Shown: piece after piece, positions 1 to 8,745 of the stretch | Layout: each line of letters begins with the position of its first letter | Position numbering within the stretch: the first letter of the stretch is position 1 | Assembly (NCBI GenBank): GCA_963794265.1 | Contig: CAWCDJ010000007.1 | Span: forward strand, 186,001-250,000 | Reading direction: 5' to 3' | From: CAWCDJ01 sp963794265 | GTDB taxonomy: Bacteria; Acidobacteriota; Terriglobia; Bryobacterales; Bryobacteraceae | Length of the DNA: 64,000 bases | Notes under the pieces: model-generated | Told to the model about the DNA's origin: nothing | Seen by the model: only the letters and a program-made list of their open reading frames with translations | The model's database searches: none | Made by a program: the position numbers and the translations under genes

Positions 1-507
1 ATCAAGCGCTGCCGGGCCGTCGGGATAGCGGGCAGCGATGAAAAGATCCGGTTCATTACCCAGGACTTGGGCTTCAACGAAGGGTTCAACTACAAAACCG
101 AAACCGATTACGCGGCGAAGCTGAAGGAGTTATGCCCCAACGGCATCGATATCTATTTCGATAACGTGGGCGGCCCCATCACGGATGCGGCCATTAGCCA
201 GCTCAATACACGCGGCCGCATCGCCGTGTGCGGCCAGATTTCGCAGTACAACGCGGAGAGACCCGAAATGGGGCCGCGCTGGCTCGGACAACTGGTGGTC
301 AAGCAGGCCAAGGCGGAAGGCTTTCTGGTCTATCAGTTCGCGGAGAGATTCGACGAAGGCCTGCGCCAGCTTTCCACGTGGCTGCACGAAAACCGCATCC
401 GCTACCGCGAGGATGTGGTGCAAGGCCTGGAGAACGCGCCGCGTGCGCTCACGGGCATGTTCGAAGGGAAAAACATCGGCAAGCAACTGGTGAAGGTCGC
501 CGATTAG
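1..507 (+). CDS. CurA/PTGR-like NADP-dependent oxidoreductase, 5'-truncated
   Basis: The reading frame is open from base 1, so this is the C-terminal 168 residues of a gene that starts outside the window. Visible motifs are those of zinc-independent medium-chain reductases of the CurA/leukotriene B4 dehydrogenase type: the nucleotide-fold segment IDIYFDNVGG, then GRIAVCGQISQYN, and the C-terminal FEGKNIGKQLVKV. Family members reduce the double bond of alpha,beta-unsaturated ketones and aldehydes with NADPH in the cytoplasm. The stop codon overlaps the stop of the convergent receiver gene by four bases. The fold is clear; the exact substrate is not. Confidence 0.88.
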   Translation: MKRCRAVGIAGSDEKIRFITQDLGFNEGFNYKTETDYAAKLKELCPNGIDIYFDNVGGPITDAAISQLNTRGRIAVCGQISQYNAERPEMGPRWLGQLVVKQAKAEGFLVYQFAERFDEGLRQLSTWLHENRIRYREDVVQGLENAPRALTGMFEGKNIGKQLVKVAD

Positions 508-914
508 CGCTGCACCAGCCCCAGGGATTCCTGCACCACCCGCAACAGGGCCGCTATCGTGAACGGTTTGGGCAACAGGGTGAAGCCCTTATCCGTAACG
601 AAACGCTGCACCATGTCGGCATCGTGGAAGCCCGAAATGAACAGCACCGGCAATTCCGGCTGGCGCGAGCGCAAACGCTGCGCCACTACCGGTCCGGTGA
701 GGTCGGGCATGATGACATCGGCCAGCAAGAGGTGGATCGGAGATCCGAACCGGTCGTAGACTTCGAGAGCTCCCCTCCCGCTGTCGGCCAGGAGGACCTG
801 GTATCCGGCGCCGGTCAGACTCTGCTGAATCAGACCGAGCACCGCCTGATCGTCATCCACAGCCAGGATGGTGAACTTAGGTACGGTCTCGGAATTGGGT
901 GGGGCGCCTCGCAT
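504..914 (-). CDS. Single-domain response regulator (receiver only)
   Basis: A 136-residue protein that is essentially one CheY-like receiver domain. The acidic pair is in ILAVDDDQAV, the phosphoacceptor Asp is in LLLADVIMP, and the conserved Thr/Ser and Lys positions correspond to VLFISGF and LLPKPF. No output domain follows, so it probably acts by protein contact or in a phosphorelay. The ATG is preceded by GGGAG six bases upstream. No kinase gene is adjacent in an operon sense; the nearest kinase (1838) is divergent and beyond pal. The receiver sequence resembles the first receiver domain of the hybrid kinase at the other end of the window (LLLTDVIMP). Confidence 0.9.
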   Translation of the reverse strand: MRGAPPNSETVPKFTILAVDDDQAVLGLIQQSLTGAGYQVLLADSGRGALEVYDRFGSPIHLLLADVIMPDLTGPVVAQRLRSRQPELPVLFISGFHDADMVQRFVTDKGFTLLPKPFTIAALLRVVQESLGLVQR

Positions 915-1090
915 TCGTTCTCCCGTTGGGGTTACTTCTTGAACCGGCGCCGACCGCGGACTCTAGAGGCGCTCGCCTGTGGTTCCCCCCAGTACGATTC
1001 CATTATACGAGGGCTTCGGCATCAAACCTATCGCTCGAAAGAGTTACATGGTCTCGAGCCGTACTGCGCGCAAAAACACCGAAAAAGTAC

Positions 1091-1128
1091 AAAAAAAAGG
1101 CAGACGGAGTGAGGAGTTCGTCTGCCTT
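1091..1128 (-). terminator. Intrinsic terminator downstream of pal
   Basis: Arms AAGGCAGACG and CGTCTGCCTT form a perfect 10-bp stem around a 12-base loop. Read on the minus strand the stem is followed by eight T residues, and it sits about 20 bases after the pal stop codon. Confidence 0.85.
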
Positions 1129-1149
1129 ACCATCCAAGGAGCTTTCCGT

Positions 1150-1740
1150 TCAGTTCGCCATAGCCACAATGTGAATCCGGCGATTCTTCTGCCAGCAGGC
1201 CTCGTCGTGGTCGTCGCACACTGGCTTTTCTTTGCCGTAGCTCACGGTGTGAAGCTGGTCGGTGGGGATGCCGATCCCGACAAGGTAGTCCTTGGCGGAT
1301 TCGGCGCGCTTTTCTCCGAGCGCCATGTTGTATTCGGCCGAGCCGCGTTCATCGCAGTGGCCTTCGATGGTCAGCTTGTAATCCGGGTAATCCTTCAAAA
1401 TATCCCGCAACTCCGTGGAGTCGGCCTGAAGGGCCTTGATAGCATCCGGACGGAGCGTATGCTGGTCGTAATCGAAGTACGCATCTTCGATGCGCGCCAG
1501 CAACTGGTCGATGCGCGCACGCGTGGCGGCGTCAGGGTACTTGGAATGTGGCGTCGAAGCCACCTCCGGCGCGGGCGTCGAACGCGGCACCGTCGCGCTC
1601 GCGGGCGCGGCGGGCGCGGAGCGAGTCGGCTCCGGAGCGGGCGGCGGCGTGGCGGCGGCCACCTTCTTTTTGGCGCATCCCGCGCCGATCGTCAATAAAG
1701 TCGCGACGGCAACTATGACCAGTTCGCGAGATCTTTTCAT
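1150..1740 (-). CDS. pal: Peptidoglycan-associated lipoprotein (OmpA C-terminal domain)
   Basis: 196 residues. The N-terminus MKRSRELVIVAVATLLTIGAGC is a lipoprotein signal with a G-A-G-C lipobox, so the mature protein starts at Cys22. A Pro/Ala-rich linker (about residues 25-70) leads to an OmpA-like peptidoglycan-binding domain with IEGHCDERGSAEYNMALGEKRA and a closing NRRIHIV. Pal anchors the outer membrane to peptidoglycan through the Tol-Pal system; no tol genes are adjacent here. The domain carries an extra cysteine pair near the end (KPVCDDHDEACWQK), as seen in some Pal proteins. A strong AGGAGG lies five bases before the ATG, and an intrinsic terminator follows. Confidence 0.92.
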   Translation of the reverse strand: MKRSRELVIVAVATLLTIGAGCAKKKVAAATPPPAPEPTRSAPAAPASATVPRSTPAPEVASTPHSKYPDAATRARIDQLLARIEDAYFDYDQHTLRPDAIKALQADSTELRDILKDYPDYKLTIEGHCDERGSAEYNMALGEKRAESAKDYLVGIGIPTDQLHTVSYGKEKPVCDDHDEACWQKNRRIHIVAMAN

Positions 1741-1786
1741 AAAAACCTCCTAAAGTTATTTATCGTCTTCCGGCGCGCAAAAACCT

Positions 1787-1804
1787 ATCCTGTTCGGACA
1801 GGAT
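1787..1804. promoter_or_regulatory. 18-bp dyad between pal and the kinase gene
   Basis: ATCCTGT-TCGG-ACAGGAT is a perfect 7-4-7 inverted repeat in the 97-bp divergent spacer. There is no T-tract on either side, so an operator is more likely than a terminator. The binding protein is unknown. Confidence 0.4.
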
Positions 1805-1826
1805 TCTGAGCCGCCGGCGGTTTGAC

Positions 1827-1832
1827 TACACT
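1827..1832 (+). promoter_or_regulatory. Candidate -10 element (TACACT) for the histidine kinase gene
   Basis: TACACT ends five bases before the GTG start at 1838. If functional, transcription would begin at or next to the start codon. The -35 region (TTCTGA, 17-base spacing) is weak. Confidence 0.35.
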
Positions 1833-1837
1833 AAGGT

Positions 1838-3256
1838 GTGGAGTTGCTCAAGGTGCGCCGACCCGCGTGGCTGCAGCAATCCGGCGAATCCCGGCGCCGC
1901 GCGCCGTGGCTGGTGCTGTGGCTGGGTTTCGGCGGTCTGCTGATCTCGATCGTGGCGGCCGGGGTAGGAACGCTGCTCTCGCTCGAACGGGTGCGCCAGG
2001 ATGAGACGCACATCCGCCAGACGTTTCTCGCCCGCCTGGCGGTTCTCGATCAGATCCGGTCGCACATCTACCTCTCCGGCACGTATGTGCGCGATTTCCT
2101 GCTCTCTCCCGACCCCAGCGGCGCCGCCGCGCAGTCTTCCCGGCTGACCACGCTCGAACGCGAGAGCTATGCCGCGCTCGATTCTTATTCCCACACGGTG
2201 GAAGCCGACGGGCGGCAGCCGTTCCAGGCCCTGAAGTCGGAGATCGAGGCGTATTGGAGCGTTCTCGACCGGACCATGGAATGGACCCCGGAAGAGCGGA
2301 GCGCCCTGCGCGATTCCTTCTTTTACGACGAGATGATCCCGCGCCGGAACGCCATGCTGACTGTGGCGGACCGCATCGGGGTGGCCAACGAGCGCAGCCT
2401 GGCCCGGGCCGAGGAGCAGATGAACGCCGCGTCCGACGGACTGCGCCGCACCCTGCTGTTCACTTTCGCAATCCTGCTCACCGGAGGCCTGTTTCTGGCA
2501 GTGCTCACGATCGGCCACACGCTGCGGCTGGAGCGGGAACTGGAGCGGCGCCTCGACGAAAACAGCCGCGCCCGCTCGGATTTGCAGGAACTTTCCGCCA
2601 AGCTCCTGCGTGCGCAGGAAAACGAACGGCGCACCCTGGCTCGCGAACTGCATGACGAGATCGGGCAATCGCTTTCGGCAATTCTGATGGATGCCGAGAG
2701 CGCCGAGTGCGCCGCCGATGCGGCCGAGGCCCGCGAGCACCTCACGGCCTTGCGCGGATTGGCCGAGAAGACCGTCAACCAGGTGCGCGACCTCGCTCTT
2801 CTCCTGCGGCCCTCGATGCTCGACGATTTCGGCCTGGTTCCGGCCCTCAACTGGCACGCGCGCGAGGCAACCAAGCGGACCGGGATGAATGTGCTGGTGG
2901 ATGCCGGCGACGAAGCCGACGATTTGCCCGATGAGCACAAGACCTGCATCTACCGCCTGGTTCAGGAGGCCATCAACAACTCCGCGCGCCATGCCAGCGC
3001 GCGCACCATCGAGGTCGAGGTGCGGCGCGAACCGGACCGGGTGCGTTTGAGCGTGAGAGACGACGGTACGGGGTTCGACACGCGCTTCGTGCGCGGCATG
3101 GGGCTGCTCGGGATGGAAGAGCGCGTGCGCCGCCTCGGCGGCAGGATCGAGATCGATTCCCAACTTGGCCGCGGGACTGTCATCCGCGCGGAACTGCCGG
3201 TGGTCGAACTGGCGCAGACGAGCGGACACAATGCCCATTCGCATATTGCTGGCTGA
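1838..3256 (+). CDS. NarL-type sensor histidine kinase (HisKA_3)
   Basis: 472 residues with a GTG start. TM1 is about residues 24-48 and TM2 about 205-230, enclosing a periplasmic helical sensor of about 155 residues. After TM2 come a short coiled segment and a HisKA_3 dimerization domain with His272 in RELHDEIGQ, followed by an ATPase domain with the N-box LVQEAINNSARHA, the G1 box DDGTGF and the late motif GLLGMEERVRRLGG. It autophosphorylates His272 and passes phosphate to the overlapping regulator. The final 26 bases overlap the regulator gene, so the two are translated together. The stimulus is not evident. Confidence 0.93.
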   Translation: MELLKVRRPAWLQQSGESRRRAPWLVLWLGFGGLLISIVAAGVGTLLSLERVRQDETHIRQTFLARLAVLDQIRSHIYLSGTYVRDFLLSPDPSGAAAQSSRLTTLERESYAALDSYSHTVEADGRQPFQALKSEIEAYWSVLDRTMEWTPEERSALRDSFFYDEMIPRRNAMLTVADRIGVANERSLARAEEQMNAASDGLRRTLLFTFAILLTGGLFLAVLTIGHTLRLERELERRLDENSRARSDLQELSAKLLRAQENERRTLARELHDEIGQSLSAILMDAESAECAADAAEAREHLTALRGLAEKTVNQVRDLALLLRPSMLDDFGLVPALNWHAREATKRTGMNVLVDAGDEADDLPDEHKTCIYRLVQEAINNSARHASARTIEVEVRREPDRVRLSVRDDGTGFDTRFVRGMGLLGMEERVRRLGGRIEIDSQLGRGTVIRAELPVVELAQTSGHNAHSHIAG

Positions 3257-3878
3257 CGATCACACCGTAGTGCGGGACGGGTTGCGCGCGCTCCTCGAGC
3301 GCCAGGCGGACATGACCGTGGTGGCGGAGGCAGCCGACGGCCGCGATAGCGTCCGGCTGGCCGAGGAACAGAACCCGGATGTGGTGATCATGGATATCGG
3401 CATGCCGAATATGAACGGCATCGAGGCGACTCGCCGCATCGTCGCGACCCGCCCCAATTGCGCCGTGGTGATCCTCAGCATGCACCAGGACGAAAGTTAC
3501 GTCCTGCGGTCGCTCAAGGCCGGCGCCAAGGGATACCTGCTCAAAGACTCGCTCCGCTCCGACGTGATCGACGCCATCCGGTCTGTGGCGCAGGGGCGCT
3601 CCTACATGGCGCGCAAAGTGAGCCGCATGCTCCAGGAAGATTACGTCCGCGAACTGGACCGCCGCGGGCTCGACGACAGCTATGACCTGCTGACCGATCG
3701 CGAGCGCGAGGTGCTCCAACTGGTGGCGGAAGGGCGCACCAATAAGGAAGTGGCCTCCCTGCTCAACATCAGCCTGACCACCGTCGAGACGCACCGTACC
3801 CATATTCTTCAAAAGCTGGGACTGCACAGCGTTCCGGACCTGATTCTTTACGCCGTGCGCAAGGGCATCATTACCTGA
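3231..3878 (+). CDS. NarL/FixJ-family response regulator
   Basis: 215 residues. An N-terminal receiver starts MPIRILLADDH with phosphoacceptor Asp55 in VIMDIGMP and a switch Lys in GYLLKDS. The C-terminal LuxR-type helix-turn-helix runs from LTDREREVLQLVAEGRTNKEVA through VETHRTHILQKLGLHS. The ATG at 3231 lies inside the kinase gene (26-base overlap), which marks the two as a cognate pair. A longer upstream reading in this frame lacks domain homology and was not used. It is a DNA-binding transcription factor; a NarL-like dyad lies 25 bases after its stop. Confidence 0.93.
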   Translation: MPIRILLADDHTVVRDGLRALLERQADMTVVAEAADGRDSVRLAEEQNPDVVIMDIGMPNMNGIEATRRIVATRPNCAVVILSMHQDESYVLRSLKAGAKGYLLKDSLRSDVIDAIRSVAQGRSYMARKVSRMLQEDYVRELDRRGLDDSYDLLTDREREVLQLVAEGRTNKEVASLLNISLTTVETHRTHILQKLGLHSVPDLILYAVRKGIIT

Positions 3879-3901
3879 AACCGCAATTGGGGGTGCCGGC
3901 A

Positions 3902-3919
3902 ATACCCGATTCAGGGTAT
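3902..3919. promoter_or_regulatory. NarL-like 7-2-7 dyad upstream of htrA
   Basis: ATACCC-GATTCA-GGGTAT is a perfect inverted repeat. Its core TACCCGA-TT-CAGGGTA has the 7-2-7 geometry used by NarL-family regulators, although the heptamers match the NarL consensus only in TACC. It lies between the regulator gene and htrA and is a candidate binding site for the neighbouring regulator. Confidence 0.35.
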
Positions 3920-4044
3920 ATGGGAATACTCAATTCCTGGGATAAACTCAAACCGCCTCTCGCGCATCTCTATAGATGACACAGCACGCGGCACCCAGCG
4001 GCCCCTTCGGCCACGGCCGGGTTCGACGCGATAAGGAGGCTACA

Positions 4045-5502
4045 TTGAAGAGATTTCTGTTAATGGGGCGCCCGACTGGTGCAGCCCTCATGTTGGCGGC
4101 GGCTTTAATCGCGGGATACGGCGTCGCGCGAGCCGACCGCATGGTAACGAATAACCCGCCGGCCACGTTTCACTTCGCCAATTCCGCCGAGAGCGGGGTG
4201 CATGCCGGCTTCGCGCCGGTAGTCAAGAGAGTGTTGCCGGAGGTGGTCAATATCTCATCGTCCAAGGTGGTCAAAGTCCCGACCGGCTATTCCCAGGGGA
4301 TGGACCCATTCTTCCAGCAGTTCTTCGGCGGCCAGCCGGGAATGCAGGCGCCGCGTTCGGAAAAGGAACAGAGCCTGGGTTCCGGCGTGATCGTGAGCCC
4401 CCAGGGTTACATCCTGACGAATAATCACGTGGTGGACGGCGCCAACGACATTCGCGTGACGCTCTCCGACAAGCGCGAGTTCACGGCTCGCGTGGTGGGC
4501 ACCGATCCGCACACCGACATCGCCGTACTGAAGATCAATGCGGGCACGCTGCCGGCCATCACGATCGGCGATTCCTCCAAGGTGGATGTCGGCGACTACG
4601 CCCTGGCCATCGGGAACCCCTTCGGAGTGGGTGAAACGGTGACCATGGGGATCGTCAGCGCCAAAGGCCGCACGAACCTGGGCATCGAGGATTATGAAGA
4701 CTTTATCCAGACGGATGCACCGATTAACCCCGGCAACTCCGGCGGCGCTTTGATTAACGATCGTGGCGAACTGGTGGGCATCAACACCGCGATCATCGCG
4801 CACGGTTCGGATGGAAACCAGGGCATCGGTTTCGCGGTCCCCGTCAACCTGGCTCGCGAGGTGATGGACCAGATTCTGAAGAACGGAAAGGTCACCCGGG
4901 CGTATCTCGGAATCGTGCCGCAGGATGTCACCCCGGCGATTGCGAAGGCCTTCCAGGTCGATGCGTCTCACGGCGCGCTGGTTGGCGACGTCAGCCCCGA
5001 CAGCCCGGCGCAACATGCCGGCATCCAGAAAGGCGACATCATTCTCGACGTGAACGGCAAGCCGGTCGCCGGCGCCAATGAGCTCCGCATGACCATTTCG
5101 ATGATGTCTCCCGGCACCAGCGTGAAGGTCAACGTGCTGCGCAACGGCCGGCAGCTTCCCATGACCGTCCAACTTGCGGAGTTGCCGAACCCGCAGGAGA
5201 ACGCCAGCCTCGGTCAGAGCGACCAGCAGAATGCTCTGGCCGGCGTCTCGGTCGATAACCTGACGCCGGATGCCGCGCGGCAGTTGAATCTGCCGCCAAG
5301 CACTTCGGGCGTAGTTGTCACCGATGTGGATCCTTCCAGCCCGGCCGCCGATTCCGGCCTGCATCCCGGCGATGTGATCCAGGAGGTCAACCGCAAACCC
5401 GTACGGAACCGGTCCGAATACGAGGCGGCTGTTCGCAACGCGGGCAAAGACCCGCTGCTTCTGGTAAACCGCGGCGGCAATACCTTGTTCGTCGCCGTCT
5501 AA
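4045..5502 (+). CDS. degP: HtrA/DegP periplasmic serine protease with two PDZ domains
   Basis: 485 residues from a TTG start at 4045, chosen because AAGGAGG sits five bases upstream; an earlier ATG at 3976 has no such site. An N-terminal hydrophobic segment (about residues 11-26) exports or anchors the protein. The trypsin-like domain has the triad His128 (TNNHVVDG), Asp158 (HTDIAVLK) and Ser232 (NPGNSGGAL). PDZ1 (AYLGIVPQ onward) and PDZ2 (LAGVSVDNL onward) follow. It degrades or refolds misfolded envelope proteins. Length and order are normal for Do-type HtrA. It has its own terminator and may be controlled by the adjacent two-component system. Confidence 0.94.
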   Translation: MKRFLLMGRPTGAALMLAAALIAGYGVARADRMVTNNPPATFHFANSAESGVHAGFAPVVKRVLPEVVNISSSKVVKVPTGYSQGMDPFFQQFFGGQPGMQAPRSEKEQSLGSGVIVSPQGYILTNNHVVDGANDIRVTLSDKREFTARVVGTDPHTDIAVLKINAGTLPAITIGDSSKVDVGDYALAIGNPFGVGETVTMGIVSAKGRTNLGIEDYEDFIQTDAPINPGNSGGALINDRGELVGINTAIIAHGSDGNQGIGFAVPVNLAREVMDQILKNGKVTRAYLGIVPQDVTPAIAKAFQVDASHGALVGDVSPDSPAQHAGIQKGDIILDVNGKPVAGANELRMTISMMSPGTSVKVNVLRNGRQLPMTVQLAELPNPQENASLGQSDQQNALAGVSVDNLTPDAARQLNLPPSTSGVVVTDVDPSSPAADSGLHPGDVIQEVNRKPVRNRSEYEAAVRNAGKDPLLLVNRGGNTLFVAV

Positions 5503-5521
5503 ATCCTCCAATCCCCGACTT

Positions 5522-5552
5522 GCGCGGCTCCCCACGGAGCCGCGCTTTTTTT
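5522..5552 (+). terminator. Intrinsic terminator after htrA
   Basis: A perfect 10-bp GC-rich stem (GCGCGGCTCC / GGAGCCGCGC) with a CCAC loop is followed by seven T residues, 20 bases after the htrA stop. Confidence 0.92.
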
Positions 5553-5556
5553 GTCT

Positions 5557-7203
5557 CTACACCCCGCCCCCCAGCCCGTCCGCGGTCCCTCTTACGTCTG
5601 CCGTGCCCGGGCCGGTCGACACGCGGAAAGAGGGCGCCGCGTAATCTTTCGGTATGTACTCGTCCGGAATCGCGATCCGATTGGCATCGCGCAGGGCGGC
5701 AAAGTGCGGCGAGCAGATTTCCACGCCGGCGTTGTTGAAGGCGTCCTGAATATTCTGGTGCAGATCGCTGTAAATCTGCAGCATCTCGGCCGGATGGCTG
5801 GTGTATGCGTTGATCTGGTAATTCACGTAGAAATCGTTTAAGGCGGTCTGCAGCACAAACGGCTTGGGCTCCTCCAGGACGTTGCCGGTCCGGAGCGCCG
5901 CGGCGATCAGCAGTTCATGCACCTGCCGCCACGGAGCGTCGTAACCGATAGTCACGCTGGTGTGCAGAATCAGGGCGCTATCCCGGCAGCAGGTAGTGTA
6001 GTTGAAGATCTGCCCTGAGAGCACCAGCGAATTCGGCACGGTCACATCTTCGTTCTTGACGGTCCGCAGGCGCGTGGCGAGCAGGGTGCGCTCCGTGATG
6101 TCGCCGATGGTATCGTCAATCTTGACGCGGTCCCCGATCTGGAATGCGCGCGTGTAGGTGAGCAGGACGCCCGCGATGATGTTTCCGACCGCGCCGGCCG
6201 AACCCAACGACACCAGCAGGCCGAAGAAAATTGAGATGCCTTTGAATGCCGGCGACTCGCCTCCGGGCACGTACGGGAAAGCCGCGACAGCCGCACACGC
6301 CAGCACGACAATCCGTACCAGTTTGTAGGTGGGAATGGCCCATTCGGGATAAAACCCGGGGAACGTGATGGTCCCCTTCTCGATTTCGCCGAACAGGAAC
6401 CGGCAGAGTTTCAGGATGTACCAGGTCACCACGCCGATCATGACGATCACGATCAGCCCAGGCACGGCAGCCGCAAGCCCCCGCCACGCAGCCGCAATCG
6501 TGCCCCAGATATATGCCAGCAGGGTTGCGGAAATTCCGCGGGTTTCCGGCAGGATGCCGAGCAGCAGCGAAAGAAAGAGGTAGAAGGCCAGCAAGACCGT
6601 CAGCGTCTGCAGCAGCCTCGTGCCGGCCACCAGGAAATTCGTGATCTTCTGGTCGGACAGCAGTTCGACGTCCTGAATTCGAAGGCCCCGAATGCGCGTG
6701 CCCCGCCATCCACGGACGCCGACACGAAGACGGCGGAACAGAATCCGCTGCAACCGGAGTACGCCGAATAACAACCCGACAAAGGCGAGCGCCATCAGGA
6801 AATCGAGAATGGTCCGCCGGATTCCGTGCGCCTTGCGCGCCTGTTCCACCGACGACTCCATGCTCGCGGCCCATTCTTTCGCCAGTTCCGGGCGCGGCTT
6901 GCCGGCGGCCAGCGCATCCTGATCCGTCACCACCAGCAGCGGAATTCCCCCTCCATCGATCTCGGTGCCGGTTGCACCGGGCTTTTCGGGCGCGATCCGG
7001 ATCAGCGCGTCCGGAGTTCTTTCCAGCGTCTCCAGACGATCCGTCAGGGCCTTCACCCGTTCCTGCGGAGAGAACTCGCCGACGCCCTCGCGCAGGGTGA
7101 ACAGCGTCTTGCCGCCGAACACGACCGGGGCGGCGGGAGGGGCCGCCATTACTGCACCGGCCGCGAGAATGACCACCGCCGCCCAACGTAAACCGATTTT
7201 CAT
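5557..7203 (-). CDS. MscS-family mechanosensitive channel with periplasmic N-domain
   Basis: 548 residues. The start is the ATG at 7203, followed by the signal sequence MKIGLRWAAVVILAAGAVMA; an upstream extension to 7356 would overlap the divergent gene. A periplasmic domain of about 130 residues precedes several transmembrane helices (about residues 145-345). The MscS pore helix and beta domain are marked by GSAGAVGNIIAGVLLTYTRAF, IGDRVKIDDTIGDI and VPNSLVLSGQIFNYT. The channel opens under membrane tension to release solutes. It is transcribed divergently from the flavo-oxidase gene across a 146-bp spacer. Confidence 0.9.
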   Translation of the reverse strand: MKIGLRWAAVVILAAGAVMAAPPAAPVVFGGKTLFTLREGVGEFSPQERVKALTDRLETLERTPDALIRIAPEKPGATGTEIDGGGIPLLVVTDQDALAAGKPRPELAKEWAASMESSVEQARKAHGIRRTILDFLMALAFVGLLFGVLRLQRILFRRLRVGVRGWRGTRIRGLRIQDVELLSDQKITNFLVAGTRLLQTLTVLLAFYLFLSLLLGILPETRGISATLLAYIWGTIAAAWRGLAAAVPGLIVIVMIGVVTWYILKLCRFLFGEIEKGTITFPGFYPEWAIPTYKLVRIVVLACAAVAAFPYVPGGESPAFKGISIFFGLLVSLGSAGAVGNIIAGVLLTYTRAFQIGDRVKIDDTIGDITERTLLATRLRTVKNEDVTVPNSLVLSGQIFNYTTCCRDSALILHTSVTIGYDAPWRQVHELLIAAALRTGNVLEEPKPFVLQTALNDFYVNYQINAYTSHPAEMLQIYSDLHQNIQDAFNNAGVEICSPHFAALRDANRIAIPDEYIPKDYAAPSFRVSTGPGTADVRGTADGLGGGV

Positions 7204-7275
7204 AAAACCGCCCCTGTCAGAATTGTACGGCCAGGCCGGCGCGGTCCGCCCGAGCCGGACCGGCGAACTATTAGG

Positions 7276-7303
7276 TCGACTTTCCGAAAGCTTGGAGTAC
7301 AAT
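7276..7303 (+). promoter_or_regulatory. Candidate sigma-70-type promoter for the flavo-oxidase/GMC operon
   Basis: A -35-like TCGACT (7276-7281) and a -10-like TACAAT (7298-7303) are separated by 16 bases and lie about 45 bases before the GTG start at 7350, between divergent genes. Confidence 0.45.
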
Positions 7304-7349
7304 GATCCGACGCAGTGCAATGCAACCGCCGTGATCGGAGGGGTGTTCT

Positions 7350-8723
7350 GTGACAAATATTACTAATTGGTTCGGGGACATAGTCTCCCGTCCGCAGGTC
7401 GTCGTAGACGTCAAGTCCGTCGGAGAAATTGCAGCCATCCTGAGGGATCCGGAGAGATATCCGGCTCCCGTGCGCGCCGTGGGGTCCAACCATTCCACAA
7501 CCCGGTGCGGTGCCGCGGACTCCGGCACGCTCATCCGCATGTCCGGACTGAACCGGATTCTGGAGATCGGCGCCGATTCGGTGACGGCCGAAGGCGGAGC
7601 GATCTACATCGACATCGCGCAGGAACTGCAGAAACACAACCTGCAGTTTTATGTGAACACCGAAATCGGGAACCTGTCGGCCGGCAGTGCGGCGTGTGCC
7701 GGCACCAAGGATGCTTCCATGCCCGGCGAGTATGGGCAGGTAGGTTCGTACATTACGGGCATCCGAATGGTGCTGCCCTCGGGCGACCTCCTCGAGATCA
7801 CCGACAGCCAGCCTGAGTTGATGCAGATGGCGCGCAGCAGTTACGGCCTGTTTGGCGTGGTTTACGAGGCCACTTTTAAAGTCCGGCCGATTCAGCCCAT
7901 GGCGGTGCACCACAAGACGTTCACGCTGGACGAGTTTCTCGCGAAACTGCCTGAATTGAAACAACTGGGTTACTCGATGATGTATTACATGTTTCCGTTC
8001 GAGAACCTGATCACCATCGAGTTCCGCAAGTACGATCCCGCGGCGGGCGGCGATCCCGACAGACACGTTTGGCCCCTGCGCAACTATATGTGGGCGACTT
8101 CGGGACCGATGGTGTGCGCGCAAGCGGAGCGCGATATAGCGATTCCGGCCATCCGCTACAAGGTGATCGACGGGGTCAGCGCGCTGTGGCGATTCAACCT
8201 GGAGAATCTGATCGCGAGCGGGAATACCGTGGCCACCGACCAGATCATTCGCTACCCGCCGCTGGGAGGCGACAGCAAGTATACGTTCAGCCTGTGGGCA
8301 TTTCCGGTGGAAATCTATCCCACGGTCCTGCCGAAATGCTTCGCGTGGGCCCGGAATTACTACGAGACCACCGGCTATCGCAATAACATGTTGTATGTCG
8401 GTTATTGGATTCTCAAAGACCGGCAGTCCCTCTTCTCTTATTCTTACGACAGCGACGTGATGACGATCGACCCGGTCTCGACCGGGAACCCCGGATGGAC
8501 CACCTTCCTCGAAGCGCACAACCAGTTCTGCGCCGACAATGGCGGTTCGCCGCTCCTGAACCAGACGCCGGGCGTGACGCGGGCTCAGACGCAGAAAGCG
8601 CTGGGCGACCGCCTCAGGAAGTTCGCCGCGGCGCGCAGGACTTACGATCCGAAAGAGCGACTCCTGAATGACTTCTTCCGCGACCTTCTGGCCGAAGCCG
8701 AGGCCGTGGCACCCTCGGCATAA
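7350..8723 (+). CDS. FAD-linked oxidase of the VAO/aldonolactone-oxidase type
   Basis: 457 residues with a GTG start preceded by GGAGGGG. The first about 185 residues are a PCMH-type FAD-binding domain: PVRAVGSNHSTTRCG is in the place where the family covalently attaches FAD to a histidine, and SAACAGTKDASMPGEYGQ and VLPSGDLLEI follow. The C-terminal half resembles the substrate domain of D-arabinono-1,4-lactone/L-gulonolactone oxidases and closes with YDPKERLLNDFF. No signal peptide is visible. The likely reaction is oxidation of a sugar lactone or alditol with O2 or another acceptor. Only 22 bases separate it from the GMC oxidoreductase, so the two flavoenzymes are probably co-transcribed. 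Substrate unknown. Confidence 0.85.
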   Translation: MTNITNWFGDIVSRPQVVVDVKSVGEIAAILRDPERYPAPVRAVGSNHSTTRCGAADSGTLIRMSGLNRILEIGADSVTAEGGAIYIDIAQELQKHNLQFYVNTEIGNLSAGSAACAGTKDASMPGEYGQVGSYITGIRMVLPSGDLLEITDSQPELMQMARSSYGLFGVVYEATFKVRPIQPMAVHHKTFTLDEFLAKLPELKQLGYSMMYYMFPFENLITIEFRKYDPAAGGDPDRHVWPLRNYMWATSGPMVCAQAERDIAIPAIRYKVIDGVSALWRFNLENLIASGNTVATDQIIRYPPLGGDSKYTFSLWAFPVEIYPTVLPKCFAWARNYYETTGYRNNMLYVGYWILKDRQSLFSYSYDSDVMTIDPVSTGNPGWTTFLEAHNQFCADNGGSPLLNQTPGVTRAQTQKALGDRLRKFAAARRTYDPKERLLNDFFRDLLAEAEAVAPSA

Positions 8724-8745
8724 GACACGAAAGCGGAGAATTCCG

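Noticed and set aside
5557..7356. The longest possible start of the MscS gene (7356)
   Set aside because: It would put 51 residues before a clear signal peptide and overlap the divergent flavo-oxidase gene; the ATG at 7203 was used.
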